Below, piece by piece: positions 39,213 through 51,310 of a stretch of 64,000 nucleotides of DNA. The notes beneath the pieces were generated by a model that made no database searches, had not been told where the DNA came from, and worked only from the letters and a program-made list of their open reading frames with translations. The DNA comes from Proteromonas lacertae (lineage: Eukaryota > Sar > Bigyra > Opalinata > Proteromonadidae). Position numbers and translations under genes: made by a program. Each line of letters opens with the position of its first letter. Positions within the stretch are counted from its first letter, which is position 1. Location: contig NGBS01000002.1 of the NCBI GenBank assembly GCA_002245135.1, positions 124,001 to 188,000 of the forward strand, written 5' to 3'.

Positions 39213-39342
39213 GATTCTTAATTTATTATTATTATTATTACATCCTTTAAATGTTTTGATGTTCTTTTCTTTTGAGTTTTTCAAAAATGTCAAACATCAA
39301 GCTTTTTCAAATTATTTGTTTTTCTTTTTTTATGATTTTGTA

Positions 39343-40489
39343 ATGAATTCGATAATTCTATTAGCTGCATTATTAGTATCTGGAGTTACAACGACAATAT
39401 TAACACAGTATCTTTGCTATTATGGTTTAACTGGTATATTAACAAAATTTCTACAATAACAGATCAAAAGTCACTTATAATTCCAATAATCACATACATT
39501 GGTATGATGTGTGTTACTTTTCTGCCGAAATCTTGGTTTAGTGAAAGAAAAGAAATATCACACTTACCACATACGCATGATGAGTATATCACTATTAAAA
39601 TCACTACTAATAGCAGAGATCCTTTCACATTATCCAAAATCAGACCAAATTTATTTTCTACTCCACATGGCTGTATAATCTTAACTGGACTGTTTGATTT
39701 TCTTGGAACTACGTTTTGCACAGTAGGGTATAGTATTCGAGATATAATATATGAATAGGATAAGTTTATCTGGAAGTGGAATATATCAAGTAATATTTTC
39801 ATCTGTCACTATATGGTCAGCTGTGCTTGGTCGAATATTTTTACACCGATATTTAAACACTAGACAATGGTTGGCAATAGTATTCGTCACTTTTGGTTTA
39901 TATATAAGTACACAAGGTGATTCAAATAAAGCATTAACCTCCAATACATTGTTAGGCATATTATCATCCTTATTTGGAACAATATTATTTGCAGGAAGTT
40001 ATATATTAGGTGATTATTTACAAACAAATTGTAATATAAGTCCTAGAGATATATGTATTAGAGTAGGTTCATATTATACATTAGCAATCATGCTTTATAT
40101 ATTATTTTACACTGTACCCAACTTCAAATCATTAGTATATGATAAAGTGATTATATCTAATGGTAAATTACCTATGATTGTGTTTGTATATATTTTAACT
40201 ATTATATCACAAACTGTACATGGTTTTGCTTATTTTTCCTGTCTTGGTAATGTAGGAGCTGTGTCTACTGGAACTGTATCTGGATTAAGAGCCATTGTTG
40301 TGTTTTTCTTAAGTTCTTACTTGTTTTGTTCGTATATATAACATATAGATTTATTTATAATAATATAGAAGACAAGCTAGTCAGTGTTTGACAATATATA
40401 AAGAAATATCTAGTTTTATGGTATTAAGTGGAGTTGGATATTATATTTATGAAAGTTCCAGGGTTAAGCCAATGAAAACTATATCTTAG
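39343..40489 (+). CDS. EamA/SLC35-type multi-pass membrane transporter
   Basis: Four exons; introns near 39433-39461, 39730-39760 and 40335-40371 (29, 31 and 37 nt). About 350 residues, with nine to ten hydrophobic helices. Visible drug/metabolite-transporter features: N-terminal 'LAALLVSGVTTTIL' helix, 'LTGLFDFLGTTFCTVG' then 'SLSGSGIYQVIFSSVTIWSAVLGRIFLHR' and 'QWLAIVFVTFGLYIS', the internal duplicated layout of SLC35F-like proteins. Cytosolic loop 'PKSWFSERKEISHLPHTHDEY' is charged. The last exon ends in a helix and the tail KPMKTIS. Substrate unknown; SLC35F members remain largely orphan, and nucleotide-sugar transport should not be assumed. Confidence 0.75.
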
Positions 40490-40634
40490 ATTCTTTAATT
40501 AGATTAATGACTAATCTTTTTACAGTAATTATGTTGTTGATGTTGTGTGGTGTAAAAAAATGGTTAAGGAAAGTTTGTCTCTTCGAGCCTATTCAACTGA
40601 AATTTGAATTTTTTTTATTCTTTCAAGATTAAAT

Positions 40635-41108
40635 ATGGACAAGAAAAGAACTCCTCCTAAATATCCGACACATTTGCATCCAATTAATCTAGAATCTAAT
40701 CCCAGGCAAGAAGAATATAATGAATGTGTTAGAGAGAGACCAAAATGTTCGATATTCTCCACAGCTAGTTTCAGCACACCAAGAAATCCATTTCAAGTGA
40801 GGTTTATACCACATACAGATCCTACTTTAGATCCGACAGAAGGATCAGTTGCTAGTCAGAATATTATACACTCTCCACAACAAGATTTATTATCACCAAC
40901 ATCTCCAAAATCATTTTCGTTTTCTGAACCACCCAGTCCAAATTTATCATTAAGCAACAGTAGTGAATCAATATATTCAGTACCTCCACATCCACATCCA
41001 CCAATATCACCTCCATCAGCTGGTTCTACTCCCTTTTCTATGTATAGACATAGGAAATATGTTTCAAAATCTGCAACTTCATTATCAAGAAAGTATAACT
41101 TTTCATAA
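40635..41108 (+). CDS. Small Ser/Pro-rich protein of unknown function
   Basis: Single exon, 157 residues, no recognised domain. The first 60 residues are charged. The rest is rich in Ser and Pro, with repeated SP dipeptides (QQDLLSPTSPKSFSF, PPHPHPPISPPS), ending in a basic stretch YRHRKYVSKSATSLSRKYNF. It looks disordered and could be a target of proline-directed kinases. The frame and ATG context are unambiguous, and no intron is needed. TTTGAATTTTTTTTATTC lies just upstream of the start. Confidence 0.6.
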   Translation: MDKKRTPPKYPTHLHPINLESNPRQEEYNECVRERPKCSIFSTASFSTPRNPFQVRFIPHTDPTLDPTEGSVASQNIIHSPQQDLLSPTSPKSFSFSEPPSPNLSLSNSSESIYSVPPHPHPPISPPSAGSTPFSMYRHRKYVSKSATSLSRKYNFS

Positions 41109-41348
41109 CAGTACAATGTTATACGTTTAGTGATAATATAACAAAAAATTTACATATAGTGTATAGAATAGGTTTATAGTTAAATCATTATAATTTTAAG
41201 TATTTTACTTCTTTATTCTGTGTTTTGGATAATTAAAATTAGTTAATCACAAGTAAATAGTTAGTTTTCAATGGATTTAGCCATTTTATAATCGTTTTTA
41301 ATGTTCAAGCTTTTTTGTTAGGTTTGATTGAAAATCATTTAATTTCAA

Positions 41349-44257
41349 ATGGTATAATGCATTATATTTAATTTTAATAGTCGTACGAGGTGAACAATCC
41401 TGATAATGTTTATTTGAGTGAAACTGAGATTGAGAGAAGAAAGAGATGGAGAGAAGCTGAAAGAAGGAAGTTATCGCAAATTGCTCAATATAATATATTA
41501 GGTAATGGCAGTCCAGAACGATCAAACAATGGTGGATATAGACCACCTTTGTATAATTCTTCAGAACCACCAGTACCTCAATATCAAAATAATCCTCCTT
41601 CTAATTACCCTAATTATAATGATCGTAATGTTTATTCACCTTCTAGAGATATGAGAAGACCATCTAACTATAATGAGCCAATTTCATCTTATCCAATAGA
41701 TAATTATGGTATTTCATCTTTACCATCGAATTATAACAATAACAATAATCCAATATATGATGATAATAGAGGATATTCTTCATTAAATCGTCCATCTGTA
41801 GGAAGTCCATATTCAAGAAATGCTAATCCAAATATAAATCGTCCTACTCCTATATCACCCAATAGATTTTCACCATTACAAAATGATCCACCTAATCAAC
41901 AACAACCATCATATCAACAACAACAACAACAACAACAACAACAACCATTAGGTTCAGGAAGATCAGGTCAAACTCCAACTAGTTACACTAGATATAGAAT
42001 AGATAGATTACGTCCAGAAGAAAGAGAAGCATTATTAGAAAAACAACAAAAACAAAAACAACTCGCTGATGTATTACAACAACAAATGGAAGAAAATAAA
42101 AGAAAAAAAGAAGAAGAAAAGAGAAAGAAGATAGAAGAAGATCGATTGTATAATTTAGAAATGCAAAGACAAGCTGAAGAAGATAGATTAAGAATGGAAG
42201 AAGAAAAGAGACAACAAGAAATGAAAGATCAACAGTTTAAAAGGCAAAAAAATATTCAATTACAACAACAACAACAACAACAACAACAACAGAAAAATGA
42301 TATATATAATGATAATCAATACCAACCACCACCACTACAGCAGCAGATATCTGATAGAGGAAATATCTCTTATAATCAAGACATCAACCAAAACAATACA
42401 TCTTTTTCACCAACACGAAGGAATTTAGATTATATACCATCACCAACTGCTAATAGAATGATACAACAACAACCACAGCCACAACAACCGATACAATATC
42501 AGAGTGATCTTTATCCACCATCTAATAATGACAATATTCAATCAAATCTTTATCCACCTCCTCAAGTATATAATTCTCCACCTCAACAACAACAACAAGC
42601 ATTAGCAGCAGGATTAATACCTCCACCACAAATGGGATTACAAAATGGTATTGCTGGTTCTGCTCCTGGTTATTATATGAATCCAATGATGTATGCAGCA
42701 GCTGCTAATAATTTCCTTTACCCTGCACAAATGATATTAGAAAATAACAAAATAATCGAAGAATTAAAACAAAAACAATCACATGAAAAAGAAATTATGG
42801 AAATAGTAAAAAAACAAACTGAATTGATAATGCAATTACAGAAGAAGACAGAATTAGAAGTAAAAAGACATTCTTATGAAGATGATGATAATCCAAAGAA
42901 TCTGAGTGATTCATATATTCCAAATATAGTGGAGCAACAACAACAAAAACAATTACAGCAACTACAACAAGAACACCAACGATTACTATCGCAACAGCAA
43001 GACCAAAAACAATCATTTTCTCCTAAAAGATCAATTCATCAAAGTGAATTACCCTCTGAATTATTTAAAACACCACCAGCTACACCATCATTGAATAAAA
43101 GTAAGAATAATCAAAGTCTAAAAACATTACAACAACAGATAATGGAAGAAGAAGAAGAAAAAGAAGAGCCAATTAATACAAATCTTGAATTACCACCTTC
43201 AAATTATGATAATAATAATGATAAAACACTTCATAGAGCTCAATCTCCAATATTATCACCAAAAGGTAAAAATAATCAAATATTGCAATCATATTCTACT
43301 GTTATTCAAACTACAGATTCACCTGCTTTATTCACTGGTTCTAGACCACCTACCTCAAATGTATACTTATATATATATTAATTATATTTAGAAATTTGAA
43401 CAAAGTCTATCCAATTTTAGTGAGTTAAAACCAGTAACTCCAATGACAAATTTAAGACCAAATATAATGGGAAGAACAATACAACAGCAAAGATTACAAT
43501 CACATTTAATACCAATTGAAGAACAATCATTAGCAGGAGAATCAAAATTCAATCCCTCAGAAACATCAGTAGGTGAAAGTTCATTAATAGGAAGCAGTGA
43601 ATTCCAAGAACTAATAGAAGAAGCTGAAGAAATATATAATAAAACAAAAACCAACAGTAAAATCTCTCCAATTAATTCAGCTCCATCACACTCTACTTTA
43701 CTATATAATAATTCATTTAAGTCCTCTCATAGTAAAGCCAACATATTAACACCCAATACACTTCGTGAGAATGGCAAGACATTATTATCTCCTCCTCGAA
43801 TATATGATAATAAGAATGATGATGATAATGATGATGATGATAGTGATTTTAGCAGTGATTTTGAAGATATGGATCCTATCTCAAGAGTATATATATTTAT
43901 ATATAATTATTATTTATAGACATTAACATTCAAAATGCCAAAAGTCAAATCACCTGCTAGTAATTCATCAACTATCAAAATCAATACATTAAAACCTGAA
44001 GAAAAAGTGAAAGTATTTCAAGAACCATCACATTCATGTATATATATATTATTAATAATAATTGTTATAGTTTTATCACCTCATCCTAAAAAGCCAAAGA
44101 CTCCTCAAAATGATAGTAATTCTCCGAAGTATTTCAAGACAATGACAGACAAAATGACAATTACTGGTGAATTTAGAAGTCCTAAGTTTAAATGTATGAT
44201 TATTATTATGTTTTATAATTATATATAGCTCCAAGAAGACCAAATAGTATAATGTGA
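41349..44257 (+). CDS. Gln/Asn/Pro-rich coiled-coil protein, possibly centrosomal/ciliary (CSPP1-like)
   Basis: The first exon is only the ATG (41349-41351). A 29-nt intron (41352-41380) then leads in phase 0 to 'SYEVNNPDNVYLSETEIERRKRWREAE'. Further small introns lie near 43360-43390, 43889-43918, 44040-44072 and 44195-44228. The stop is TGA at 44255-44257. About 890 residues. After a disordered N-terminus, a charged helix (about residues 220-290, 'EEREALLEKQQKQKQL...RKKEEEKRKK') resembles those in CSPP1 and CCDC66-type cilium proteins. The rest is rich in Gln, Asn and Pro with poly-Gln tracts. The centrosome link is a guess from composition. Confidence 0.6.
41915..41944 (+). repeat. (CAA)10 microsatellite coding poly-Gln
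   Basis: Ten perfect CAA codons in the coiled-coil gene. A second run of about ten CAA follows at 42263-42292. The same gene has shorter CAA/CAG runs, consistent with slippage expansion in this protein. Confidence 0.9.
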
Positions 44258-44375
44258 TTTAGTTAATTTAACCGTTTATTATGTAACTGTATTTTTTTAC
44301 TTTAATTTCTTATTTGTATTATATAATAATAAACAATAATTTAAAAAAACTCTAAAATTTAATCATTTAACAAAT

Positions 44376-45359
44376 TTACTTGAACATTCTTCTTTTTACT
44401 TTATTAATATAGTCAGTTAATGATCTATAATGAGCTTTATCATCACTACTTGTCATTTTATGTTTTTCAAACACAATTTCAGGCATATCGACTAAAGATT
44501 TCTTTGCTTCAGTAGTAATATATTCATCAGGTTCCATTTGGAACTCTTCAACTTCAACAAAATTAGATAAAGCTTCAACACCATCACGAATATAAGAATC
44601 ACTCTAAAAACTAAAAAATGATAAAAATACTAGTAAATCATGGTATTGAACTAAGAATAATATTAAATTACTAAGTAATTCATTCTCTTTAATACAAGGC
44701 ATAATGTCACTAGCAATCAATCTATCAACATTACTTGAAATACTCTTTAAATAGGATAATATCATAGCAGGTTGATATCCTTCTATTTTATCAACAAGTG
44801 GTGTAGATTTAGAGGAGGCTAATACATCTTTCAATACAGTTCCAATATAATTAATTAATAAATATTTATCAGTGGTCTGTAACGCTTCAGTATGTTGCCA
44901 TAAGTTGTTTAATATAATTCCCATGTGAATTTCAAATCTATTGAAGTTATTCTCAGGATCTTTTGGAACTGAATTTTGTTGTTTATAATCCCAATAATTT
45001 ACTAATAAACGAAGACATAAGTTCATTTTACCATCTTCGAGAATATATCGTAAAGCAGCTTCTTCACAATCCCATAAGGTTGCATCTTTGTTTTCTTTTG
45101 GGAATGAACGTTCCTATGTGATAAATAAATATAATCAGGATATATAGATACAGTTGTAGAGATGTTTGAAATACGTACAATTGCATCAACCATAGCAACC
45201 CACTTATCAGTTCCAACTTCACTAAATTCCTATAAATTATTGCATATTTGGTTATACTAAGCCTTTTATATGAGCTCTCAAATCGAGCATTAAACGTTTG
45301 GTCAAAGACTCAAGATCATCCACATCTGAGCCATTAACATATTTACCAACTCTAGACAT
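44376..45359 (-). CDS. Unrecognised conserved-looking alpha-helical protein
   Basis: Start at 45359 (MSRVGKYVNGSDVDDLESL). Introns near 45258-45231, 45180-45116 and 44632-44606 (28, 65 and 27 nt). About 285 residues, predicted all-alpha with leucine-rich helices ('LCLRLLVNYWDYKQQ', 'FEIHMGIILNNLWQH', 'LINYIGTVLKDVLAS') and an acidic stretch, ending in a basic helix (YINKVKRRMFK). No signal peptide or membrane segment. The helix pattern suggests an armadillo-like or HEAT-like solenoid, but I recognise no family. It converges with the coiled-coil gene (118 bp between stops) and lies behind the first member of the membrane family on the same strand. Confidence 0.7.
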
Positions 45360-45624
45360 AAGTCGCTCTTTTTAATATCAAATAAAAAATTGTATAGATA
45401 TTAAGATCGATTTGAAAAATGATTGAGAAAAACGATGATTGAATTTTTCTCAAAAATTTTCGATAACCCAAAAATTTAAAAAGATGTTGTGTTTTAACTG
45501 TATAATATACAACAAAAACATGTGTTTATAAAATAATATGGTATTATTTTCTGACTTTAAATTGTATTATTTAAAACCATATAGTTTATGACTAATCTGT
45601 CTAAATTGTTATATCTTCTTATCT

Positions 45625-47322
45625 TTATACCCAGCATGCACCCAACAAGTGGAAGAATGCAACTAGGAAAGGTATATACACAGGAGTAATATTATCTTTA
45701 ACTGCAACAAATACTCCTAATAGAATGAACAAAATGAAGTTCACTACACAAAATACTCTATAACCAACAGAATCTAGCAATTTACACCTACAACTAATAC
45801 AAGCTTCCATAAACTCAATGATGATACCTAATAATGCGAATGCCATAGTTACACCAAGTTGATTAAAGTCAGTAGTATTGTAGTCTGTGTCATCATTCAT
45901 TATCTCACCAACACCAATCAATATAACAAATGCTAAACCAACAAAACATAAAAGTGGTCTCAATATATTGCAGCAACATGTACAACATCTATTACATTTC
46001 ATTACACCTGCATATTTATAAACTTTCTTTGGTGGTCTTTTATAGTGCTTCTTCTTCCTCTTTTTCTTCTTATCAATTGGTTCTTGTACTGGTTGTGGTG
46101 GTGATGATGGTATTTCTTCAATTTCGTCAATATTCTTAGATGGTGGTTCTTCTACTACTGTCTTTTGTATATGAACTCCAGCTACTTGTCCATCATCTTC
46201 AATGGGTATTTCTACATCAGATTCTTCTTTTTCTTTCTCAGGAGGTCTAACTTCTTCTTCTTTTGGTGGTTGTTCTTCTTCTACTTGAATTATTACTTTA
46301 TCAGTTGGTGAAGATGGTGATAAATTACTTTGATTACTGCTATTACCTCTACCTATTATAGATTGAGGATTATTGTAATATAAATCCAACCATGAAGTCT
46401 TATAAATCAATACTTCATTGATTTTTACTTTAATATCATTGATAGTAATATATTCACTATCTTTTTCATCATTTCCTTGAGATAAATACTCAGCTACATC
46501 ACTTCGTCTTGCATATAATATATCATTATCACTACCACATATTTCATCACTATGTAAAATACATTTCTTCTCCAATATCATTGGATGTAGCATTGTTGTC
46601 CATACAATTAACTTTGATCTTTCTGCTTGTGTTAAATTATAATCTCTATATTTAATATATCTACCTAAATTGGTTCTTTTCTTGGACAAATGTAAGATAT
46701 TATCTATACAGAATAAATAGTACATTAATTTGGCATGCAAGTTATTTGGTATTGAATCGATTGTAGGTTCTATTCCTTTTAATACTTCATCTTCATCCTC
46801 TTCTTCTTCTATTTCTATTTCATCTAGATTTGCTACATCTGGTTTTTCTTTTACATCGATTACTACTTGCTTTGGCTTTTGTTCTACTGCTTTTCGTACT
46901 GGAGCTGGAGGTGGTAATTGAACTTCAACTGGTTTTGCTTCTTCTTTTTTAGGTGGTTCATCCTCTTTTGGTTTTTCTTCTGGCTTAGCTTCTTCTATAG
47001 GTTTAGATTTTGGTTCAACCTCTTGTTTTACTGGTTCTTGCTTTGCTTCAGACTTTGATTGTAATTCCACTAGTTCTTCTTCAGCTTCCGGCTCTGGTTC
47101 TAGCGGAAGTGGATTTTCATCCTCCAAATGTGGTGCTCCTGGAATAGATTGTTCTTTAGGTGAAACGGGCTTTTGAGCTGGTGACAATGTAGGTTTTTTA
47201 ACATCCTTTTCCTCAACTATCGGAGATAAACTTGGTACTTTATCTTGTTCACCATTGTCAATCTCAGGTTTTGCTTGGGGTGTTAACATTGGGGTATTTC
47301 CATCACCAGTTTCTTGAGACAT
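45625..47322 (-). CDS. KC-signature membrane family, member A
   Basis: Single exon, about 565 residues from ATG 47322 (a Met at 47433 is in frame but adds an unlikely basic leader). Order: Pro/Glu/Lys-rich disordered region (residues 1-190), a conserved N-domain of about 125 residues ('KLMYYLFCIDNILHLS', 'LHPMILEKKCIL', 'VLIYKTSWLDLYYNNP'), a second acidic/Pro linker, a Cys-rich basic patch (KCNRCCTCCCN), and a C-terminal membrane domain with four hydrophobic helices ending HLLGACWV. The Cys cluster next to the first helix could be palmitoylated. Five other genes between 47.5 and 59.6 kb share this plan. I know of no described family with it; function unknown. Confidence 0.7.
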   Translation of the reverse strand: MSQETGDGNTPMLTPQAKPEIDNGEQDKVPSLSPIVEEKDVKKPTLSPAQKPVSPKEQSIPGAPHLEDENPLPLEPEPEAEEELVELQSKSEAKQEPVKQEVEPKSKPIEEAKPEEKPKEDEPPKKEEAKPVEVQLPPPAPVRKAVEQKPKQVVIDVKEKPDVANLDEIEIEEEEDEDEVLKGIEPTIDSIPNNLHAKLMYYLFCIDNILHLSKKRTNLGRYIKYRDYNLTQAERSKLIVWTTMLHPMILEKKCILHSDEICGSDNDILYARRSDVAEYLSQGNDEKDSEYITINDIKVKINEVLIYKTSWLDLYYNNPQSIIGRGNSSNQSNLSPSSPTDKVIIQVEEEQPPKEEEVRPPEKEKEESDVEIPIEDDGQVAGVHIQKTVVEEPPSKNIDEIEEIPSSPPQPVQEPIDKKKKRKKKHYKRPPKKVYKYAGVMKCNRCCTCCCNILRPLLCFVGLAFVILIGVGEIMNDDTDYNTTDFNQLGVTMAFALLGIIIEFMEACISCRCKLLDSVGYRVFCVVNFILFILLGVFVAVKDNITPVYIPFLVAFFHLLGACWV

Positions 47323-47529
47323 TTCGTGTATACAACTACGAAATTTTTGGTGATGATTATAATTTGTCCGTTTCAATTTTTTAACTGTAACAGACAAATA
47401 CTTTTTTTTCATTAACATTACAACCAAACTCAAAATACATACAATAATTAAATAAATATATATGTAAAGATTGCTGTGGTTGTGTATGATCTTTATACTG
47501 TAAATGATTAATTTAATTGACTGTCTCTT

Positions 47530-48760
47530 TTATGTATTCTGTATTCTTTTTCTCCAAAAGAATATATGCATAAAATGAAAAACACATGGGATTGCTGTAA
47601 ACCAAGCTATAACTGTATATTTATAACATGCTGCAAAAACACAGAAAGAAGCATAAAATAAACACATTCCAAATGAAGCACACCTCCATTTGCCATAATT
47701 TATATTCTTGTTTCTAATAAATCTAATTAATTCTACAAACTCCATTATTACACCAATAGAAAAGAATACTATTGCTATTATACCTACCATTTTGATTTGA
47801 TCAACTACAAGTGATATAATACAACAGATATTCAACACAATTATCAAAAACAACACTGAACACATCTATATGCAGTATATAAATAATATAAAAACATACA
47901 TAAACCCTAATACACATTCTATTAGCAAAGAAACAAAGCCAATGAGCTTGTTTATTTTTAATATATTCATAAACTTCATCACTATCATCATTATACAAAT
48001 ACTCCTTTGAACCATTTTCATAGCAATTACCTCTACTATAACGCTTACTTTTCTGTTTCTTTTTCCTTGGTTTTGAGAGATCTCTTATGTTTATTTTCAG
48101 TGAAGGAGACATATCATTTGTATTTATATTTTCATTAATGAATTTTGAATTAGTTAGATGAGATTCTAATATTTCAGATTGTTGCGATGATGTTGAATGT
48201 ATTTGGATCTCTGTTTCATCAATCAAATTGCTTTTGAGTGAAGATGTTTTTTCTATTGGATTTATATCAGATTCTAATTGTGATATTCTATTTGGATGAT
48301 TTGATTGTTGATTTAAAAATTGTAATAACAGTTCATATGGTTCATGATAATAGTATATAATCCATGACGATTTATAAGTCATTATATTTACCAATTCTAT
48401 GTGTAAGTTCAATACATCTATGAATTGTGGAGGATGAAGAATGTTCTCAACATCTGAAACATGGTAGAAATTATTTGGATAACTCATACACAGTGCTTCA
48501 TTGTGAAATATACATTTTTCATCCAGTTTCAAAGGAGACAATATTTCACAAAAATGACACAAATTTGCTTTCTCTTCTCTATTCAAATCATAGTTGTTAT
48601 AATCAATGATTCTTCTTAGTTTTGGTACTTTGATAGACAGGTTTAAAAGACAATCAACACAATAACAATAAAACATTAACTTAGCATTTGGATCATTAGG
48701 TATAACTATATATTAATAAGATTCACAAAGTATACCCTGATTTGAACTTTGAAGAGACAT
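47530..48760 (-). CDS. KC-signature membrane family, member B
   Basis: Three exons: start at 48760 (MSLQSSNQ), introns 48735-48706 (30 nt) and about 47908-47868 (a GTTTATG donor). About 390 residues. N-domain: 'KLMFYCYCVDCLLNLS', 'LKLDEKCIF' and 'VNIMTYKSSWIIYYYHEP'. A Ser-rich linker and a Lys/Arg stretch (KPRKKKQKSKRYSRG) follow, then four hydrophobic helices ending CVFHFMHIFFWRKR. The Cys run of member A is reduced to scattered Cys around 'HWLCFFANRMC'. More diverged than members A, D and F but with the same order of parts. Lies head-to-tail with members A and C. Confidence 0.7.
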
Positions 48761-48867
48761 TTATTAAACACAAAATTACAATTTCAAAAAGAAAAAAATT
48801 CATTCGTTTCAGAGAGGTTTTGTTTAAAAAACACAAGAGACAAAACACATAAACATACAATCTATTA

Positions 48868-49866
48868 CTATTTACAGCAAAATAACAGTAGAAAATGAAA
48901 AATTCCTATTATAGCAGAGTATGATCTGAAAAAGCTAAATGTTAAATAAGATTTACTTCTAACCACTGATGAATATAATAATATCATTCCATACACAACA
49001 ACCAATATTACTGATGATATTTTATTTCTTGGAATCAAAGAAAAACGCAAATTCAACAACTCCATAAAAACTGCAAATATTGATAGGAATATCAACAGCA
49101 AAGTCTCTTGATTAAATGAAAAAATAAAGGACAATATTAATCCACACATATTCAGGATAAATGCACTAAAACTAATCAATTTGATTAAAAAATCTATTTT
49201 TCTTGAATAATATTCACAACTGAAACAAAACTTATATGAATCACTCATTTCAGGATGTATTAATTGAATATACCATGCCATTTCAACTCTACGTATTTCC
49301 ATGTTACCTATATTTCTCAATAAATTTGCATCTCGATCTTCTAGATGTAAAACTTCTTGAAATAATGGTTGAATTGATAATATCATTTCAATTATTCTAT
49401 TTCTTTGTATGTCGTTTAAATCATTTATTATTGAATTAATAGGATCAATATAATAATATTCAAGCCATTGATGAGATGGATAAAATAGCACTTTAACTGG
49501 ATGAACTGTTTCACCACCTAAATCAAAATCATTTGCGTTTATTAAATTACGATCAATTTCACTTAGTTTATATAAAGTTGCTTTATTACCTCTACATTTA
49601 TTTGGATATTGGAGAATACATTTACCATCTAAATAATTAGGACAAACAATTCCTGCAAATACTAGCAATGCTGATTGATCTTCAAAATTCAATTCTGGAT
49701 TCTCATACAGTACAAACCTTCTTAACTTTGGATGTGAATGGGTTAAAAGAATAGTTTCATTTATTGATTTAAAATAGTACATTAATTTACTCCAGGAATT
49801 ATTGAATTGTTCATCCATATTTTCACTGGAAATACTCCTTAACAATAATGCTTCTCTATCACTCAT
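48868..49866 (-). CDS. KC-signature membrane family, member C
   Basis: Single exon, 332 residues. N-domain: 'KLMYYFKSINETILLTHSHPKLRRFVLYENPEL', 'PNYLDGKCIL' and 'VLFYPSHQWLEYYYIDP'. The linker is short and helical rather than disordered. Cys pair near the first helix (CFSCEYYSRK), then four hydrophobic helices ending FHFLLLFCCK. Smallest full-length member. It diverges from the EF-hand gene that starts 53 bp away at 49919, so a very short shared promoter is implied. Confidence 0.72.
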   Translation of the reverse strand: MSDREALLLRSISSENMDEQFNNSWSKLMYYFKSINETILLTHSHPKLRRFVLYENPELNFEDQSALLVFAGIVCPNYLDGKCILQYPNKCRGNKATLYKLSEIDRNLINANDFDLGGETVHPVKVLFYPSHQWLEYYYIDPINSIINDLNDIQRNRIIEMILSIQPLFQEVLHLEDRDANLLRNIGNMEIRRVEMAWYIQLIHPEMSDSYKFCFSCEYYSRKIDFLIKLISFSAFILNMCGLILSFIFSFNQETLLLIFLSIFAVFMELLNLRFSLIPRNKISSVILVVVYGMILLYSSVVRSKSYLTFSFFRSYSAIIGIFHFLLLFCCK

Positions 49867-49918
49867 TTATCAATTATTACATAAAGAGTCGTTTCATAAT
49901 TCAAAATTTAAAAATTGA

Positions 49919-51139
49919 ATGTTTGAAAGAGAGAGTAGAAGACTATATAGTAATGATATTGCTCTAGAGAGTGCTCCAGAGTATGATCTACTTGTACGAG
50001 GAAGCCAGTATTCTATTTCAACCATTTATTTGTAATAGTGCTGGGAAAGAATTAGATCCACCAATAAATAATATTAAACAAATTAATAAACGTGTTCTAG
50101 TATGATAATCGTTAATAATTGCTTTTAGAATTGTATTGGGAGTAAATATTCAAGAAGCTTACAAGTATTCAAACAATATGATGATGATGATGATGGAATA
50201 CTGACACCAGATCAATTTCATTATAGTTTGATCGTGTTAGGTCAAAAGTTAGCAATTAGTGATGCAGAACAACTATACACTGATATTTTAGATAAAACTC
50301 AAAGAACTAAACTAGATTATGGTCTACTACTGGATATGGCGGAGAAAGAAGCAGAAAAAAATAAAGAAAATAGGAATAAAGAAAACTCAATAGAAAATAG
50401 TGTATTATTCAACTCTTTTTATTTTATTATATTTAGACTGCAGTCTTTGTACAAGGTAAAATGAGGAAATCAGCTTCACTAACAAGTCTCAAAGGTTTAA
50501 GTGTAGATAAATCTCACAGGAAAAGGACCAATAGTTTTTCTTCATTACAATCAGCTAAATCAACAATAGATAAAGGAAGTAAATATGAATCAAGAGAAGC
50601 AGATACATTTGAAGAACGTATAATATATTATTATTATTATTATTATATAGCTACATTAAAATTTTTACAACGGACAGCCACATTTCAATTCAGTAATGAA
50701 TATGATTTAGATGAATTTAAAGAAAAAATAGAAAACTATACAAAAGATGTTCGAGAGCATGATATTAAACATAATAGAATAGAATTAATATATCATCAAT
50801 TAATAGTGAGTGTAGAAGATAAGTTGTTCTCGTTTTATTTACTATTGGCATTTAAATTGGCGAAGAAAGGGAAGAGAGTTGTTCCAGATAAAACAACAAG
50901 AAAAATAGAAAGTCGGGAATTGAGTATATATAATGTATATATTGTAGATGATGTGAATTGTTTTGATAAATACTGGTTTCATGAACTGGAACATATTTTA
51001 GAACCGTATAATTGTGAAAAACGTATAATTATATATATTCTGTTTACTTATACTATATATATATATATTTATAGCATATATATATGTACAATATCCAACA
51101 GAACTAAATCAATCACATTATTTCCCAACCAAGAAATAG
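49919..51139 (+). CDS. EF-hand protein of unknown function
   Basis: Start at 49919 (MFERESRRLYSNDIALES), immediately after TTTAAAAATTGA. Seven or so small introns (for example about 50009-50039, 50100-50128, 50402-50436, 50620-50652, 50924-50947 and 51024-51072). Stop TAG at 51137-51139. About 330 residues. One credible EF-hand loop with an Asp run (QYDDDDDGILTPDQF), followed by a helix and a degenerate second hand. Then a Ser/Lys-rich stretch and a helical C-terminus (EFKEKIENYTKDVREHD). Likely binds Ca2+ or a partner; possibly flagellar, by analogy with the other EF-hand protein nearby. Family not identified. Confidence 0.65.
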
Positions 51140-51310
51140 TTTTTAATTGTCTTTTTCTTATATAATTGTTAAAACTATTAAATTTGATTAATTTTTACGT
51201 GTAATAACATCTGTTTGTTTGATATGGTTATATAAACAGTGTAAATTGACATTGAAAACATTAAGTAACGTATCTATTTTATTATTGAAATAATTTTTAG
51301 TTTTTTTCAT

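Noticed and set aside
46730-46921. Short plus-strand Ser-rich frame opposite family member A
   Set aside because: Shadow of the Glu/Pro/Lys-rich linker; no start context or homology.
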